Source of the DNA: Aculops lycopersici
Taxonomy: Eukaryota; Arthropoda; Arachnida; Trombidiformes; Eriophyidae
DNA: 31,638 bases
NCBI GenBank assembly: GCA_015350385.1
Contig: WNKI01000001.1
Span: forward strand, 3,421,185-3,452,822
Direction: 5' to 3'
How positions within the stretch are numbered: the stretch's first letter is position 1; each line of letters begins with the position of its first letter. This document shows, one piece after another, positions 31,503-31,638 of the stretch. The notes under the pieces were generated by a model that made no database searches, had not been told where the DNA came from, and saw only the letters and a list, made by a program, of their open reading frames with translations. A program made the translations under genes and the position numbers.

Positions 31503-31536
<34 letters not shown>
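31503..31536. repeat. (GA)17 microsatellite
   Basis: The longest dinucleotide tract in the window, immediately before the anomalous terminal sequence. Confidence 0.97.
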
Positions 31537-31539
<3 letters not shown>

Positions 31540-31544
31540 AGTAG

Positions 31545-31638
31545 TACGTACGTCGTCGCGCGTCCGTACTACGTGTAGTACTTCGTTACCGTACCGTCGT
31601 CCGCCGACCGTCGTTCGTTCGTCGCGACGCGTACGTAC
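31545..31638. other. Terminal stretch of abnormal composition, probable assembly or sequencing artefact
   Basis: The last ~94 bases consist almost entirely of ACGT, CGTC, CCGT and GTAC words. More than 20 CpG dinucleotides are present, while AA, GG and CA are absent and TG occurs once. Nothing else in the window has this composition. It follows a long GA repeat, where reads and assemblies often fail. Confidence 0.7.

Overview
The window looks like nuclear DNA from an arthropod-type animal. It has widely spaced genes, proteins rich in Gln, Asn, Ser and His homopolymers, an intron with a TACTAAC branch point, a CT tract and GT-AG ends, TCAGT-type initiators, and abundant GA/CT, CAA and CAG microsatellites. 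Two housekeeping mitochondrial genes (ERAL1 and HIBCH) are each uninterrupted. The species cannot be named from the sequence. There are no bacterial operons and no CRISPR array, and I recognised no tRNA or rRNA gene.

Left end (1-1330): an open reading frame on the minus strand starts at 595 and runs off the window edge. A minus-strand TATA box and initiator lie just upstream, inside a 234-bp segment whose ends are inverted copies of TGTGATG. That layout could be an LTR plus the start of an element, or a simple TATA promoter and gene. A 33-bp imperfect direct repeat lies between it and the next gene.

Genes 1332-7512: an orphan secreted, low-complexity protein (+); ERAL1, the mitochondrial Era-like GTPase (-); and HIBCH, 3-hydroxyisobutyryl-CoA hydrolase of valine breakdown (+). 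ERAL1 and HIBCH diverge from a shared 1.26-kb interval. Both start with mitochondrial targeting sequences but act in separate processes (small-ribosomal-subunit assembly and valine catabolism).

7513-24120: about 16.6 kb with no gene I can support. It is full of microsatellites and of recurring short words, notably CAAGTGG and CAGGTA(A/G), both above random expectation by hand count. It reads like a regulatory landscape or part of a very long intron.

24121-27494 (-): a two-exon gene reconstructed across a 182-bp intron. It encodes a 1063-residue single-pass membrane protein with an extracellular SUEL/galactose-binding lectin domain, a degenerate latrophilin-type GPS motif, one membrane helix and a polyQ-rich cytoplasmic tail. 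It looks like a latrophilin reduced to its ectodomain ends and a single helix, and it is the most unusual item here.

27495-31638: non-coding by my reading, with a GC-rich block, a perfect 8-bp hairpin, more CAGGTA words, and a final ~100 bases of very unnatural composition that look like a contig-end artefact.
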